From an uncultured Eubacteriales bacterium (lineage in GTDB: Bacteria > Bacillota > Clostridia > Christensenellales > UBA1242), in NCBI GenBank assembly GCA_949031345.1, contig CARNVA010000014.1, positions 1 through 41,651 of the forward strand: a stretch of DNA of 41,651 nucleotides, read 5' to 3'. Shown here piece after piece: positions 32,461 to 41,090 of the stretch; position 1 is the stretch's first letter; each line of letters starts with the position of its first letter. The notes beneath the pieces were generated by a model. It was not told the DNA's origin and did no database searches. It worked only from the letters and a program-made list of their open reading frames with translations. Both the position numbers and the translations under genes were made by a program.

Positions 32461-33330
32461 TTATAAAGCTCTTGCTACAGCAACCGCTAAAGCACCGCTT
32501 CCAATGTGACAAGATACACTTAAAGACAATGGGTCAATGCTGATGATGTCAACATTTGGGATTGCATTTTTAATCTCTTGTGCAAAGTCGTTTGCTTTGT
32601 CGATACAGTTTGTGTATGCCACAGCAAGTTTCATTTCACCCCTTTCATAAAGGTCTTTAAAACGAGTTTCAAGGTCATGCTTTGCCGCTTCAATCATCTT
32701 TAATCTTGCCACTTTTTCATTCATAACTTTTGCATAAGTATCAAGCTTTCCGCCTTGAATTTGAAGCACAGGCTTAATCTTTAAAAGAGTGCCAATCGCA
32801 GCTGCAGCTGGCGTAACTCTTCCACCTCTTTTAAGATATTTAAGTGTGCTGACCATTATGTAAATGCTTGAGTCCATTGAAGTTTCAACAAGAATTTTTT
32901 CAATTTCTTTCCCGTCTTTTCCTTCCTTTGCAAGTTTCAATGCATCATAAACTGACTGCTTTTGAGTGACAGAAATTCTTCTATTGTTGACAACAAAAAC
33001 CTTGCCATCATATTCCTTAGCAAAATTTGTTGCCGTTTCGCAAGACATACTGAGTCCGCTTGACATTGGAATATGAACAACTTGATCATACTCTTTCAAA
33101 AGCTCATCCCAAATTTCAGTAACTGACGCAATAGATGGTTGTGAAGTTGATATTGAAGCATCTTCATCAAGCAGTTTTTTATAAAACTCTTCCTGAGAAA
33201 GATTGATATCTTCAAAATATTCTTCTCCTTCAATCGTAAAAGGCATAGGCAAAACTCTCAAATTTTCAATTGATTCCGCCTCCTTTTGTGTAATTCCTGC
33301 ATTACTGTCAGTGACTATTGCAACTTTCAT
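32461..33330 (-). CDS. degV: DegV-family fatty-acid-binding protein
   Basis: 289 residues. Family motifs are VAIVTDSNAG at the start, STSQPS near 63, MSSGLSMSCETA near 90, LKYLKRGGRV near 162 and SCHIGSGALAVA near the end. DegV/FakB proteins hold a fatty acid and, with the kinase FakA, feed it into phospholipid synthesis. No fakA is in the window. It starts 6 nt after the glycosyltransferase gene, with AGGAGG overlapping that gene's end. The pairing of a fatty-acid carrier with a glycolipid synthase suggests a shared role in membrane lipid supply. Confidence 0.94.
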   Translation of the reverse strand: MKVAIVTDSNAGITQKEAESIENLRVLPMPFTIEGEEYFEDINLSQEEFYKKLLDEDASISTSQPSIASVTEIWDELLKEYDQVVHIPMSSGLSMSCETATNFAKEYDGKVFVVNNRRISVTQKQSVYDALKLAKEGKDGKEIEKILVETSMDSSIYIMVSTLKYLKRGGRVTPAAAAIGTLLKIKPVLQIQGGKLDTYAKVMNEKVARLKMIEAAKHDLETRFKDLYERGEMKLAVAYTNCIDKANDFAQEIKNAIPNVDIISIDPLSLSVSCHIGSGALAVAVARAL

Positions 33331-33336
33331 TTATCA

Positions 33337-34614
33337 TTATCCTCCTACTTTTTCAAGTTTTTTCTTTTGCCCTTTTTGTTTGGCATTTTTAAGTTCTTTC
33401 TTATTTTCTTCAAGCATCCTTTTCTTGACAAGCTTCTTCACCTTTTTAAAGTCTATATCCTGCTCTACCTTTGAATAGTCTGCTTGAGGAAGCGACAACA
33501 TAAATTCAGCAAGCTCATTTATTGTATTTTTTCTCAAAGGTGAGATTTTTTCTCTCATGCTTTGAAGAATTTCTGGATTGTCGATTAAATTTAAAACATG
33601 TGCTTTCAATTCTTTTTTATTTTTGAATGAAACTGCCACGCCCTTTTCTTTCATATATACAAGATTGTATCTCTCTTGCTCTGGAAGCTTTTCAGTGATG
33701 ACCATCGGCAAATGTTTATTTATCATTTCAGTGACAGAAGTGCCACCAAACTTATTGATGATAAAATCAGCAGCCGACATATAATAAGGCACCTTGTTTG
33801 TAAATCCGACATTGACAACCTTAATTCCGTCCTCAAATTTCATCTTCTCAATCTTATCAAAGCCCTTCTTATTTTTGCCGTTAATCATTATGACTTGCAC
33901 TTTTCTGCCCTTTAAGCAGTCAATCAAATCTTTAAAAATCTTAAAGCCGCCGCTCCAGAAGCCACCCCCAAACATAACCATTATTGTTGGAAGATTCTCA
34001 TCAAGCCCAAGCTCTCGTCTTGCAGCAGCCTTGTCCACTTCCAAAAGCGTTCTCTCATCCACAGGAAGACCAATAGGCATAAGTTGACCTCTGCTGAAAC
34101 CTTCTTCAATGCACTCTTCAATAAAATCTTCATTTGGAATAGCGAAATAATCCACGCCAATAGTCGCCTCCCAAAAAGGAGAGTTGACATAATCAAGATT
34201 TGAAACAATCACCTTGCAAGGAATGTCATAGTAAAGCCTAAGATTGCTGATAGCCATAGCTGGATAAAAATGTGTGCAGTAAATTACATCAGGCTTAAAC
34301 TCAAGAATTTCCTTCAAAACGCCATCAATAGTAGACATAACCGTGCCCTGAGCAGCACAGGTATATCTATGTTCTGGCTTGCTTTTTTTATAATGATTAT
34401 AAAAATAATTATAAGATATTGGCATTTTGCTTACTGCAAAGTTATAGCCGCCGTCAGCCACCCAAGTATTCAATGCAGTTGAATAGCTCTTCAACAGGTC
34501 AACAAGTTTGACCTCTATATCCTGCCCCATGCTTTCAAGCTTGTTTTTCATTCCTTTGGCACAGGCATTATGACCATTACCTGCGGTAACAGTAAAAATC
34601 AATATTTTTTTCAT
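33337..34614 (-). CDS. GT28-family glycolipid synthase (MGDG synthase / UgtP-like)
   Basis: 425 residues. The N-terminal domain opens with ILIFTVTAGNGHNACAKGM, the acceptor-side loop of MGDG synthases and processive diacylglycerol glucosyltransferases, and continues with WVADGGYNF and YCTHFYPA. The C-terminal GT-B domain has VMFGGGFWSGG, VGFTNKVPYYMSAADFIINKFGGTSVTEM and EQERYNLVYM, the sugar-nucleotide binding region. The last 60 residues are lysine-rich. It likely glycosylates diacylglycerol at the membrane, using a UDP-sugar. It belongs to the same family as MurG, which is missing from this dcw cluster, but its N-terminal domain is of the lipid-synthase type, so I do not call it murG. Operon with degV. 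Confidence 0.88.
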   Translation of the reverse strand: MKKILIFTVTAGNGHNACAKGMKNKLESMGQDIEVKLVDLLKSYSTALNTWVADGGYNFAVSKMPISYNYFYNHYKKSKPEHRYTCAAQGTVMSTIDGVLKEILEFKPDVIYCTHFYPAMAISNLRLYYDIPCKVIVSNLDYVNSPFWEATIGVDYFAIPNEDFIEECIEEGFSRGQLMPIGLPVDERTLLEVDKAAARRELGLDENLPTIMVMFGGGFWSGGFKIFKDLIDCLKGRKVQVIMINGKNKKGFDKIEKMKFEDGIKVVNVGFTNKVPYYMSAADFIINKFGGTSVTEMINKHLPMVITEKLPEQERYNLVYMKEKGVAVSFKNKKELKAHVLNLIDNPEILQSMREKISPLRKNTINELAEFMLSLPQADYSKVEQDIDFKKVKKLVKKRMLEENKKELKNAKQKGQKKKLEKVGG

Positions 34615-34813
34615 AATTCCCCTTCTTTTTTTAAATATAAATTTTCAATCATTGCCAATTCCAGATTGTTTTCTCGCAAAAAAGCAAAGATTGTAAACAT
34701 CTTACAAAAAATTTTACCCTTTATTTTAGAGGGTTTCACAAATATTCTATCACATAGAATTTTAAATTGCAATAAAATCAATATAAAAAAATTTATAATA
34801 TAATGTGAAAATG

Positions 34814-34843
34814 TTATGAAAAAACGAAAATAATTGCTATAAT
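34814..34843 (+). promoter_or_regulatory. Extended -10 promoter of the DUF1846 gene
   Basis: TGC-TATAAT with TATAAT at 34838-34843 and a weak -35 TTATGA at 34814-34819, spacer 18 nt. The TG dinucleotide can compensate for the poor -35. Confidence 0.55.
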
Positions 34844-34953
34844 TTAGTTTGTAATGGTGAAAATGTATATTGAATTTTATTCATGATAGAATTTTTTAAA
34901 ATATTTCAAATTTACTTATGCAAATTAAAAACGGCAAAATTTAATGCTAAAAA

Positions 34954-34990
34954 ATGGCTATATCCCTTATAAATAAAGGGCTTCAGCCAT
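34954..34990 (+). promoter_or_regulatory. Leader hairpin directly before the ribosome site of the DUF1846 gene
   Basis: ATGGCT (34954-34959) pairs with AGCCAT (34985-34990) and CCCTT (34964-34968) with AAGGG (34976-34980). AAGGAGG follows within 2 nt. The stem could control access of the ribosome or protect the mRNA. Confidence 0.55.
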
Positions 34991-35002
34991 CAAGGAGGAG
35001 CT

Positions 35003-36496
35003 ATGAACGAAAAAGAAGGCAAAATAGGCTTTGACAGCGATTTATACCTTAAAAACCAAACAGAACGCATACTTGAGCGAATTGAAAGGTTTGACAACAA
35101 ACTTTACCTAGAATTTGGTGGAAAACTCTTTGATGACTTGCATGCCTGCAGAGTTTTGCCAGGTTTTGAGCCAGATATCAAGACAAAACTTCTCTTATCA
35201 CTTAAAGAGCAAGCGGAAATTGTTATATGCATTTCGGCAGGCGACATTGAAAGAAACAGAATACGCGCCGACCTTGGACTTAGTTATGACAACGAAGTTT
35301 TGCGACTAATTGACGCCCTCAGAGCCTTAGGCCTGTTTGTTTCAAGCGTTGTAATCACCCTTTTCAAAGGCCAGCCAAGTGCTGTTAAGTTTGGTCAAAA
35401 GCTTGAAAGACATGGCGAAAAGGTTTATTTTCATAGTTATACAAAAGGCTATCCAAGCGATGTTGACACGATCGTTTCTGACGAAGGCTATGGCATGAAT
35501 TCTTACATTGAAACCTCTCGCCCACTGGTCATAGTTACCGCTCCAGGCCCTTCAAGTGGAAAACTTGCCACCTGCCTCAGCCAACTTTATCATGACTATA
35601 AACGGGGCATTAAGGCTGGCTATGCAAAGTTTGAGACCTTCCCTGTCTGGAATTTGCCACTTAAACATCCGGTAAATATTGCCTATGAGGCAGCCACAGC
35701 CGACCTAAAAGACATAAATCAAATTGACCCTTATCATTTCAATGAATATGGCGAGCTTACAGTAAACTACAATCGTGATATTGAAGTATTTCCAGTGCTT
35801 AAAAACATATTAAAAAAGATTACTGGACAAAACATTTACAAGTCTCCAACTGACATGGGTGTAAACATGGTTGCAAGCGCAATCGTTGATGAAGCCGTAA
35901 TTGCAGACGCTGCCAAAAGAGAAGTTGTAAGACGCTGCTTCCGTGCTGAATGTGACTATAAACGCGGTCAAATCAATTTCGACACCCTAGAACGCACTCG
36001 CTGCCTCATGTCTGAACTTGACATTAAAGAAGATTATCTTGATGTAGTGCCAATTGCTAAAAGTGCCAGCAAAAACAGCGGCTATCCATGTATCGCTTTA
36101 AAACTTACTGACGGCCACACTGTAATAGGCAAAAACAAAAAAGTTGTATCAGCTGGTGCAGCTGCCGTGTTAAATGCACTTAGAGTGCTTGCAAATTTAG
36201 ACGACTGTTTTGATATAATCGCGGATGAAATCTTAATGCCGATAATATGGCTGCGAAAAGACCTTCTTCACACATCCAGCCAAGTTTTGTCACTTGATGA
36301 CGCCCTTGTTGCTCTCGCGATATCAGCAAGCACAAACGAAAAGGCGAAGAAGGCAATGTCAAAACTCGAACTTCTCAAAGGCGCAGAAGCACATGCAACA
36401 TTTATTCTTTCCCAAGCGGAAGAATTGACACTGAAAAAACTTGGCATAAATGTAACATGCGAGCCAATCTTCTTAAACAACAACCTCTTTGAATAA
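35003..36496 (+). CDS. DUF1846 / UPF0371 family protein
   Basis: 497 residues, the usual length of the family, soluble. Typical stretches are KIGFDSDLYLKNQTERILERI, LYLEFGGKLFDDLHACRVLPGFEPDIK, VTAPGPSSGKLATCLSQLYHDY (a nucleotide-binding-like loop), KFETFPVWNLPLKHPVN and PTDMGVNMVASAIVDE. The family is widespread in Firmicutes; structures exist but a biochemical role is not firmly assigned to my knowledge. AAGGAGG precedes the ATG. It is a single-gene unit with a hairpin in its leader and a strong bidirectional terminator after it. Confidence 0.92.
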   Translation: MNEKEGKIGFDSDLYLKNQTERILERIERFDNKLYLEFGGKLFDDLHACRVLPGFEPDIKTKLLLSLKEQAEIVICISAGDIERNRIRADLGLSYDNEVLRLIDALRALGLFVSSVVITLFKGQPSAVKFGQKLERHGEKVYFHSYTKGYPSDVDTIVSDEGYGMNSYIETSRPLVIVTAPGPSSGKLATCLSQLYHDYKRGIKAGYAKFETFPVWNLPLKHPVNIAYEAATADLKDINQIDPYHFNEYGELTVNYNRDIEVFPVLKNILKKITGQNIYKSPTDMGVNMVASAIVDEAVIADAAKREVVRRCFRAECDYKRGQINFDTLERTRCLMSELDIKEDYLDVVPIAKSASKNSGYPCIALKLTDGHTVIGKNKKVVSAGAAAVLNALRVLANLDDCFDIIADEILMPIIWLRKDLLHTSSQVLSLDDALVALAISASTNEKAKKAMSKLELLKGAEAHATFILSQAEELTLKKLGINVTCEPIFLNNNLFE

Positions 36497-36613
36497 GTTG
36501 GAAATATGATTAAAAATTGTTTTAAGCCAAATCTTAAACTAAAGATTATATCAAAATTAAAAATATAATCAAATTTCAAAAAATTTAAACTAAATTTTTA
36601 TCGCAAAACGACA

Positions 36614-36642
36614 AAAAAGACTGCCAATGGCAGCCTTTTTTT
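36614..36642. terminator. Bidirectional terminator between DUF1846 and the acidic zinc-ribbon gene
   Basis: CTGCC-AAT-GGCAG (36621-36633) is flanked by an A-run on the left and CCTTTTTTT on the right, so it works for the converging genes on both strands. Confidence 0.85.
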
Positions 36643-36705
36643 ATTATTGAATGCAAAATTTAAAAATATTACAGTTGTTTTAAATGTCAAAATTATCTTA
36701 AATCT

Positions 36706-37284
36706 TTAAATATCAGCATGGAAATAGTGCCTTTCAATTACAAGAGGCAATGGTGAGCCTGTAGTATTGATTTTATATTTAGTGCCCGTTCTCTTATAAT
36801 AACCCTTGCATTTTTTGTTTAAGCAACAAAAACGCAAAACATTTAAATCTTTTTCCATATTGTCACAACCAATAATACCCTTGACAATAGCAACAGTAAT
36901 TCTCACGCCAGTTGACATAACAGTGTCAAGATAAAGAGAATCTTCCTTGCACTCAGGGCATCTTACAACTTTTGCAAGTGGTCCAGGAATTGGCAAGAGA
37001 TTAAGCGCTTTGGCTTGAGTATCCATCTGCTTTCTGCTAGGCTTTTTGCCTTTTCCAGAAATCTTAGCTGCAATGTCACCCTTATCATCGCCATCATCGT
37101 CTTTTTTCTTTTTCTTCTTCTCTTCCCCTTCATCCTCTCCTTCGTCGCCCTCTTCACCATCTTGCTCTTGGGGATCTTCATCTACTCCATAAGGGTCTTC
37201 GTTATCGTCACCAAATGGGTCGTCATTATCTAAATCATCATCTTCATCTTCGTCTTCTTCATCATCCCATGGATTAAAACTCAC
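36706..37284 (-). CDS. Protein with an acidic disordered N-terminus and a zinc-ribbon-like C-terminus
   Basis: 192 residues. Residues 7-56 are almost only Asp and Glu, followed by a run of six Lys and another acidic patch. From about 85 a folded part begins with C109-x2-C112 (VRCPECKED) and C154-x4-C159 (CLNKKC), plus Cys140, which could bind zinc. I do not recognise a family. The start is GTG at 37284, supported by AAAGGAGG 6 nt upstream. The acidic region resembles nucleic-acid mimics or histone-like binding tails, but that is speculation. It lies upstream of, and convergent to, the DUF1846 gene and 120 nt after another unknown gene. Confidence 0.72.
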   Translation of the reverse strand: MSFNPWDDEEDEDEDDDLDNDDPFGDDNEDPYGVDEDPQEQDGEEGDEGEDEGEEKKKKKKDDDGDDKGDIAAKISGKGKKPSRKQMDTQAKALNLLPIPGPLAKVVRCPECKEDSLYLDTVMSTGVRITVAIVKGIIGCDNMEKDLNVLRFCCLNKKCKGYYKRTGTKYKINTTGSPLPLVIERHYFHADI

Positions 37285-37406
37285 AACGCGCCTCCTTTTA
37301 ACCAGCCCCTCTCCTTCAACAATTTGAAAGAACGCAAAGTTTTATTTTATCATAACAATATTTTAAACTATGCAAGCACTTGCAGTCAAGCAAAATTTTG
37401 CTATTG

Positions 37407-37976
37407 TTAATAACCTGTCCTAAGCTCGCTTATCACAACATTATCTTTGTTTATTCCAAGCTTACAGTCATACACCGAAAACTCAATGATGACATTGTAA
37501 AGCTCATTGTCAGAAATATATCTCATAATCTTTGAAATGCCTGGAATTTTCCAAAGTTTGTCATCTTCAATGGATGTGTGAATGTTAAACTCTGGCTTCT
37601 CATAAATATTTCGATGGGTTGCCTCAATGTCACTCCTCGCTGTAAGGTCAACAGTCTGTGAGCCGAAATCGTTGTGAACAATTATGTCTCCCACAAGCAC
37701 GATATCTTCTTTAAATTCATTGTAAGAAACGCTTATCGTCACCTCATCTTCAAAACGGTCAAGCCTCTCTTTTGCCTCGTCAATATTGGTCACAAAATAA
37801 AACTCGCCCTTTGCCTTGTTTGCACTTCTAAGAACATATTCCTTTGCAGGATAACTCTTCATAAAATTCTCAATTCCAGCAACATCAAAAGTCTCAAAAA
37901 CATCAAGTGGAAAATAGTTTAGCCTAAGCTCTTTCATTTTGATAATGCTGTCTTTTTTATCCTTAATTTTAATCAT
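37407..37976 (-). CDS. Uncharacterised soluble protein
   Basis: 189 residues from the ATG at 37976, chosen over a GTG six bases upstream because AGAGG sits 5 nt before it. No signal peptide or membrane segment. The N-terminus is lysine-rich, the middle has predicted beta strands (EFYFVTNIDEAKERLDRF, EVTISVSYNEF, IVLVGDIIVHNDFGSQTVDLTA), and the end reads IEFSVYDCKLGINKDNVVISELRTGY. I cannot assign it to a family. It may share a transcript with the acidic zinc-ribbon gene, 122 nt downstream. Ordinary composition for the window, so it looks native rather than acquired. Confidence 0.65.
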   Translation of the reverse strand: MIKIKDKKDSIIKMKELRLNYFPLDVFETFDVAGIENFMKSYPAKEYVLRSANKAKGEFYFVTNIDEAKERLDRFEDEVTISVSYNEFKEDIVLVGDIIVHNDFGSQTVDLTARSDIEATHRNIYEKPEFNIHTSIEDDKLWKIPGISKIMRYISDNELYNVIIEFSVYDCKLGINKDNVVISELRTGY

Positions 37977-38146
37977 TTTCACCTCTAAAAATATTTTATC
38001 ACATAAATTATTATTTACAAAACAAAAAACAATATTAAATTTTGTTTAATCTTCAAGAGTAGCCAAAATCATAAGCATTTTCGTCTGCTTTAAAAATAAA
38101 TATGTTTTTAACAAAATTCATTAAATCATTTTTTGTCTGTTAAGGC

Positions 38147-38851
38147 ATGTATATTTTTAAACATTTGCCCCAAAATAATTATATGAAAATATTACCAATT
38201 GTTCTTGCATGCGCCTCACTCGCCGCACCCGTTTGCGACTATAAGGTGGGCAATTTGATTGAAAGCAATAAGTTTAATAATGTCAGCATTTGCAGTGAAG
38301 GCAAGCTTTTTCGTGAAAATATTGAAATAAGAGTATCAAATGGAAGCGAAGAAATTGTCGTCGAGCCTTCTGTAAACATTGGTTATAACCCCTCCCTCTT
38401 TGTCGCAAACTTTTTGAATAACGGCTTAGAACAGGTGCTTTACAGCGTAGAAAGCGGCGGGAGCGGCGGCTATAGCTTTTATCAAATGTTTTCATTTTCT
38501 GATGAAAAAGCAACAAGCGTATTCAACAGCGAAGATTTCAAACCAAACATTACAGCCTCTTATAAAGAAGAAAACCTGATTGAGATTGACTATCAAGGCA
38601 AGAAATTATACCTTGACAGCTCAAACTCGGGCTGCCAAAACCATGATGATTGCAATCTTTATATAAGTGATGTTAATACAATCTTGCCATTTTATAATAT
38701 AGCCCTCGACCGCTATTATCTTCAAGTGCTTCAGCGTATTTATGGAGGCTATGAAGCAAACAACTTTGGATATATCAGCTCACTGCTTGAAATCAATGAA
38801 GACGGCTTTACAACAATAAGCATCGGCACCCTATCAAATTTTTCATATTAA
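38147..38851 (+). CDS. Exported protein, possibly a distant VCBS/FG-GAP-like domain protein
   Basis: 234 residues. The N-terminus contains a hydrophobic stretch (MKILPIVLACASLAAPVC) that could be a signal peptide. The true start may be the internal ATG at 38183, though neither site has a strong ribosome site (AAGG is very close to the first). The body has FLNNGLEQVLYSVESGGSGGYSFYQMFSF, a pattern I associate with clostridial VCBS-repeat proteins (SGGSGGY), and later QRIYGGYEANNFGYISSLLEINEDGF. Four Cys residues occur in the body. Likely extracytoplasmic. A terminator follows at 38905. Confidence 0.6.
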   Translation: MYIFKHLPQNNYMKILPIVLACASLAAPVCDYKVGNLIESNKFNNVSICSEGKLFRENIEIRVSNGSEEIVVEPSVNIGYNPSLFVANFLNNGLEQVLYSVESGGSGGYSFYQMFSFSDEKATSVFNSEDFKPNITASYKEENLIEIDYQGKKLYLDSSNSGCQNHDDCNLYISDVNTILPFYNIALDRYYLQVLQRIYGGYEANNFGYISSLLEINEDGFTTISIGTLSNFSY

Positions 38852-38904
38852 AATTAAAAAAACTGCCCAATAGTTGCTTACTTTTGAAACTAGCATAATA
38901 ATTA

Positions 38905-38937
38905 AAGAGGACTCTAGTATTTTAGAGTTCTTTTTTT
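38905..38937 (+). terminator. Intrinsic terminator after the exported protein gene
   Basis: GAGGACTC and GAGTTCTT pair with one G-U, across a 10-nt loop, and are followed by T7. It marks the end of the ordinary chromosomal part before the accessory region. Confidence 0.7.
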
Positions 38938-38969
38938 GTGGCGGTTTATGCCGCGAAAGGTTCTTTACT

Positions 38970-39093
38970 CAGGGCTTAAGAATGGAACATAATAGACAAA
39001 AGGCAAAAAGAAAAAAAGCGAAAGTATCTTCGCTTTAATAGCATAATGCTTGTTTCTTTGTCTTAATTGTGGAGTTTATCATTCTAAGCCCTG
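38970..39093. repeat. 14-bp inverted repeat flanking the recombinase terminator
   Basis: CAGGGCTTAAGAATG (38970-38984) and CATTCTAAGCCCTG (39080-39093) are inverted copies differing by one inserted A. They bracket a 95-bp spacer at the edge of the accessory region. Confidence 0.55.
39008..39036 (-). terminator. Terminator after the serine recombinase
   Basis: AAAGCGAA (39015-39022) pairs with TTCGCTTT (39029-39036); on the minus strand T-rich sequence follows. It lies about 90 nt after the recombinase stop. Confidence 0.7.
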
Positions 39094-39127
39094 TGTCAAG
39101 AACACCGTGAAATAAATAACCACAAAT

Positions 39128-40628
39128 CTATATAACAACATAAATATCGTAAGTTCTAGTTGTTATTTTAGTTTTATTGCCTTTATAATGTCTTTCGGTT
39201 GTATAACTTTCAGTAAATACTTTTTGAATTATTGGCTCGTTGTTATTAGCTGTATTTACTGCGTAATTTATTCCTATTTCAATTTTGTTCTCATAAACTC
39301 TTACAAACTTAATGAACAATTCAAAACATTTGTCTGGGCATTGTTTTATTGTGTATTTGAAAAAGTCTTGTATATCTTCTTTCGTTAGTTCGTATCTTTC
39401 TTTAGATTGTTCTATTATAACTTTCTCTTGCAATTCTTTTTTAGAACTTTCAAGTTCTTCTAGTCTTGCTTTTGTTGTTTCGGTAAATATTCCTTTTTCT
39501 ATTGCTGACATTATATTTGCAATAGCAGTATTGACTTTTTGCAAATCATATTTAAGTGTATTTAGAGATGTATTGCTAGACATTCGTTTCTTATGCACTT
39601 CAAATATTTTTTCGGTCAATATTTCCAAGTTCTTCGATGTATTAAATTGTTCTATTAAGAATTTATCTACAACACCTTCAATAAAGTCTTTATACATTCT
39701 TTTGTTTGCACAATAATCTTTTTTTGTTCCTATGCAGTTGTAATATCTTAAATGTTCGCCATTAGAAGATATTGCAGATACAGGATACATTTTTTTGTTG
39801 CAATATCCACAAAAGATTTTGTCTTTTAGTCTAAATATTGCGTGGTTATCTTTTCTGCACCCATATCTATTTTTATCCATTCTTTCTTTGACTTTTATAA
39901 ATAGTTCATTTGCTATTATTTGTGGGTAGATATTGTTGTATTGTTTGCCATTTATTTCATATTCACTTGTATATAGTTTTCTTTGCAAGAAATGTCTTAT
40001 TGTTTGTGGTATAAACTTTTGGCCTTTATTTGTTATTTTTTCTTTTTCTAAATCTCTACATATTTGTAAGATTGTTTTGCCGCTAGAGTAGTCTTTATAT
40101 ATTCTTGTTAAAATCTCAGTTTCTTCTTGGTTTATAGATAGTTTCTTGTTTTCTTTAATGTAGCCATAAGGAACACTACAAATACAATGTCCTTTCATTC
40201 GTGATTCGTGAAGTCCACGACTTACTTTTTGTGCAAGTTCTTCGCTAAAGTATTGATTCATTCCTTCAAGTAAACTTTCAAGTAAAACTCCTTCTGGTGT
40301 TTCAGGTATGTTTTCCATAGCAGATAAAAGTTTAATTCCATTGTCTTTTAAGTGCTTTCTATTAATTGCTGCCTCATATTTGTTTCTTGCGAATCTATCT
40401 AGCTTATATTAAAACATAGTTCCACTTTTTATTATTGCTATCTTTTAGCATTTTTTGAAAAGACTCTCTTTCATCAGTTGTGCCACTAATGGCTCTGTCA
40501 ATGTATGAGTCAACGATTATTATGTTGTTCCTTTTTGCATAATCTTCGCATACATGAACTTGTCCTTCTATAGATTGTTCTGTTTGGTTTCTGCTAGAGT
40601 ATCTAGCGTAAATTACTGCCGTTTTCAT
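39128..40628 (-). pseudogene. Large serine recombinase interrupted by an apparent one-base deletion
   Basis: Together the two pieces would make a protein of about 500 residues. The first frame (40628-40404) has the resolvase start VIYARYSSRNQTEQSIEGQ with the catalytic Ser at 11/12, and SYIDRAISGTTDERESFQ. It stops at TAA (40406-40404) right after NYVLI. In the -1 shifted frame the expected continuation KLDRFARNKYEAAINRKHL then GIKLLSAMENIPETPEGVLL runs on without a break to 39128. It includes the recombinase domain (VPYGYIKENKKL, TNKGQKF) and a zinc ribbon (FCGYCNKKMYP ... YYNCIGTKKDYCANKRM) and a coiled coil. Restoring one T at about 40405 would rejoin them. AAAAGGAG precedes the ATG. Such enzymes move integrative elements. 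Confidence 0.88.
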
Positions 40629-40664
40629 TTTTTCTAAACTCCTTTTAATTTATTTTTTATTTGT

Positions 40665-40804
40665 CTTTCGACGGAGCGAAAATAAACGAAAACTGATTTG
40701 TATTTTTAAGTTTGAAATATATATTTTTTAGTCAAGGGTTGCTTAAGCAATACACTTTACCCTTGACTAAAAAGAGTTTTCGTTTACGCTCCACAAGGCG
40801 AAAG
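40665..40804. repeat. Nested multi-arm inverted repeat upstream of the recombinase
   Basis: Four inverted arms share one centre near 40749. From inside out: TTTTTAGTCAAGGGT with its complement (40725-40739 / 40759-40773, 15 bp perfect), AAACGAAAACT (40684-40694 / 40775-40785), GGAGCG (40673-40678 / 40787-40792) and CTTTCG (40665-40670 / 40799-40804). The loop contains the palindrome TGCTTAAGCA. The whole could fold as one long hairpin. Confidence 0.85.
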
Positions 40805-40992
40805 ATAAATAACCTTGTATCAAGACAAGCACACGCTAGGATCCCAGCAGACTCTTTTTGATAAAAATAATATTAAAACTTTAGTTTAAATTTTGTAAGA
40901 GAAAGAATATGCAATATATGCTGACTTTGTAATGACTCTACATAGAAAAAAGTGCCAGCAATATGCTAACACTTATGTTAAATATGGAATAA

Positions 40993-41065
40993 AAAACGGT
41001 GGCGTAAAGAAACGAGGAGTATGGTAGAAAGCCTGCGTGCCAACTCCCGTTTTAGCCACCGTTTT
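40993..41065. ncRNA. Compact multi-stem element, candidate RNA
   Basis: The outer stem AAAACGGTGGC (40993-41003) pairs perfectly with GCCACCGTTTT (41055-41065). Inside, AACG (41011-41014) pairs with CGTT (41048-41051) and GGAGT (41016-41020) with ACTCC (41043-41047), leaving one bulged A. A terminal TGG/CCA (41022-41024 / 41040-41042) closes a 15-nt loop. The three stems are consecutive, as in a designed fold. The T-run at the right end would also act as a terminator on the + strand. No known RNA family is recognised. Confidence 0.55.
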
Positions 41066-41090
41066 CTGTTTGCAGAAGTTAAATTTTTGT

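Larger units (their letters stand above)
34615..35002. other. 388-bp divergent intergenic region
   Basis: It separates the glycosyltransferase gene from the DUF1846 gene. It holds a promoter for the latter (extended -10) and a leader hairpin just before its ribosome site. No small gene is supported. Confidence 0.6.

Noticed and set aside
33337..34614. Possible misplaced murG for the incomplete dcw cluster
   Set aside because: It shares the GT28 fold, but the N-terminal domain is of the MGDG synthase/UgtP type and it is paired with degV, which fits glycolipid synthesis better.
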